Below, one piece after another: positions 59,701 to 62,700 of a stretch of 64,000 nucleotides of DNA (position 1 is the stretch's first letter; each line of letters starts with the position of its first letter). Position numbers and translations under genes: made by a program. Where the stretch lies: NCBI GenBank assembly GCA_034509425.1, contig JAVTVJ010001248.1, positions 186,001-250,000 on the forward strand, read 5' to 3'. The notes under the pieces are model-generated. The model had not been told where the DNA came from. It saw nothing but the letters and a program-made list of their open reading frames with translations, and did no database searches. The stretch is from Eopsaltria australis (taxonomy: Eukaryota; Chordata; Aves; Passeriformes; Petroicidae).

Positions 59701-62700
59701 TTTTTTCCCTCCTCAAGAAGTCCTAGACAAGTAAAACAGGACATTTCACCTCAGCTGAGGTGAGAACCCTGGAGCCCAGCTCCAACCCTGCACTAATTAT
59801 CAGCCACTGATGATCTCAGCAGGAAGGAGGATGCTCAGACCTGTTGGGGCAGCAAGGCCAGGCAATTCACAGTATTTTCCTGCTGGGCATCTTCGGCATT
59901 CCTGGAGGGATTTCAGTTTCTGCCTGGGTCCGAAGGTGCCTGCAGGGCAGCTGTGCTGGGAGCTGCTGCTGGTCCCTGCTGGGCAGTAAAAGCCCCGTGG
60001 GCAGGGGTACAGGGTGACATCGATGAGCGGCCCTTGCTGGCTGTCACAGTAAAAACCTGCAGGGACAGAGAGAAGAGCTGAATAAGGCACAGAGAAGCTG
60101 CTCATTAGGGGAGAGCAGCTTGTCCAGGCACACAAATGTCACACGGTTGGACACGAAGAAATCAGGCACTCAGGTCAGGTCCACCAAGGCTGGGCAGGAG
60201 AGCAGAAGAGCGCCCAGCTCTCTTTATTCTTACATTTATATATCTTGTTACAGACAGCTATGGATTGGACAATGAGGTTACCACCTCTCTAATTCCATAG
60301 GTAAGGAACACAGTCCATCAACCTTCCCTGCCTTTGGGAAAGGAATGATAAACAATACTAAAGGTACAAAATAATCTTTGGCTAGTTAGCAAAACATTGA
60401 TTATGTTTACATAAAATCTATGAGAACTTTTTCTGCTAAGTATCAACACAGCACACTAAAAATTCAGGGTGACACACAAACATCTCAGTGGCACTCACAG
60501 AATAAACCTGCTGCTGGTTAAAGAGCTATTGATGTGAGCCCCTGCTGCTGCACAGACACGCTGCACTCTTAACAGGGAATTGAACACCCTGTGGTCCCCA
60601 AAAACAGGACAAGACTTACAGGTGACACAGGAAAACATTTAATGACCCAGCATTGATCTCTCTGTGTTCCTTTCAGTCACTGAAACCCTTCAAGTAAAGT
60701 TTTCCCTCTGAACACCAGAGTTTTTCCCTGTCAGTGTTCAAATTGCTCAGAGTACACGGATGTTGCTCATTCTGCTTTCACATCTGAGCTGCTTGAACCT
60801 CTAATGGCCTTTTCAGAGAGAGACAGAAAATGTTCTGCTCCAGTGCAGGGCAGAAACCTGGTGGGCAGCAGATCTTTGATCACAGGAAGGCTCAAAAGAC
60901 AACAAGCAGCTGCCACCTCTTGTCTGAGGGAAGCAGAGAGCAGCGTTTGGATCCTGTGAAACACAACTCCTGTTTTCTGGACGTGCAGCTACTGTCAGAT
61001 CTCCCAGCAGGGAAATGGCTTCTCCTCTCCAGTCAGTGACTCACAGAAAGACATTTATTTTGAATTTGTCACCCACAGTCCTTTGAGCACATCCCCAGGG
61101 ACTGTGACAGCCCGCAGGGGCTGTGACTTTATCCCCCTCTTACCTTCCCAGCACTCCCCAGTGGGGGCACTCAGGCCAGGTTCCTCACAGTAGAAGCCAG
61201 AGGGGCAAGGCTGGCACTCAGAACGTGCTCTCCTCCCTGGCAGGCTGGAGAAGGTGCCCGCTGGGCAGGGCTGGGGCGCTGCTGATGCTGCAGCTGCGAG
61301 AGGAGGAGCAGGACAGAAATGAAAAATGAGAAAGAATGAGAAAGAATGAAAGAATGAAAGAATGAAAGAATGAGTGAGATGGTTGCACTCGGGGGTTGGA
61401 CAAGCACAAAACAGCGGCAGGGAAGTCTTAATTTCCACTCCTGGGAGGGGGACAGAAATTATTCGCTTCGTTTTACCCACAGGTGAAGCCAATTAAAGTT
61501 CAGATACTGAGACAAAGACGTCACCTCCCGCTTTGAAAGGAAGGGGAAGAATTAGGGGAAGAATCTGGGGCTTTGGCACCGTGATCAGACCCCAGCACAA
61601 ACACATTTCAGTGTTTGTGCCATGAAATCCTCAGTGCTGGATACCCACTGCAGTAGGAGCCCACGGGGCAGACGTTCCCAGTGACACCATCCGTGGGTTT
61701 AGGGCCAGCAGCTCCTCCTGCACAGTAAAACCCAGCAGCACATTCCCCACTGGGGACAGGCAGCCCTGCAAGACAGAGAGGGGATGGTGGCACTCAGAGC
61801 ACTGGGACAAAGGGGGAAAGCAGGAAAACAACTGCTCACAGCCTTCCTCTGTGAGACACCGCAGGCGCCTTGCAGGCACTGCTGCATCTCCATGGAAATA
61901 CCAGGAATATCCCCCCAAAACTCCTGCTCCCCACAGACACCAACCTGGGGCATTGCAGAAGAGCCCTGGGGGGCAAGGGAGAGGCTCAGGGCTCCCCTGG
62001 GGACAGTAGAAGCCAGCTGTGCACTTGCCCCCGGTGGCAGTGGCCGGGCACAGGCAGTTGGCATTGGTGTAGTTGTCCAGGTCAAAGGGCTGCGAGGTCC
62101 AGGCTGCTGAGATGCAAAACCAGCCTGGGAACAGGAAACAGGGCTGAGAAGCTCTGGCAGCGACTGAGCCCCCAGAAAACATCACAATTAAACCAGCTGG
62201 GATGGCTTTGGGTGTGATGTGGGCACAGCACAGGGCATGGGACGGGTTCATATGGCCAAAGTTTAACACAATGTGCTGCTTTTGCATTAATTGACTTTTG
62301 GTGAGGAGGGGAGAAGCCAGGCCATAATTTCCCATGCATTGTACATCCAACTTAATATTATAAATACCACATTAACAAAGAGATCTTGCAACCTTAAATC
62401 CATGACTTTTGCTTTATGGCCACAGAGTTCAGCTCAGAAGGCAGAGAGTGCTCAGGGCTACCAGGCACATCCTGGGGCCCAGCTGAGCAGCAGAGGTGTG
62501 TCCAGTCCTACTAAATCCCTACAGGGGAATGCAGCAAACAGACTGCAAGAGCTGTGGTAAGATCTGCAGGGTGAAAGCATCACCCTGTCCCCAGTGCCAC
62601 CAGCAGCTGACACTCACCTGGGTCACAGGTGCCCGAGGCTGCTGTGAGCCCCTCCTGCCCGCAGTAGTGCCCAGGTGGGCAGGGCAGGCAGCTGTCCAGG

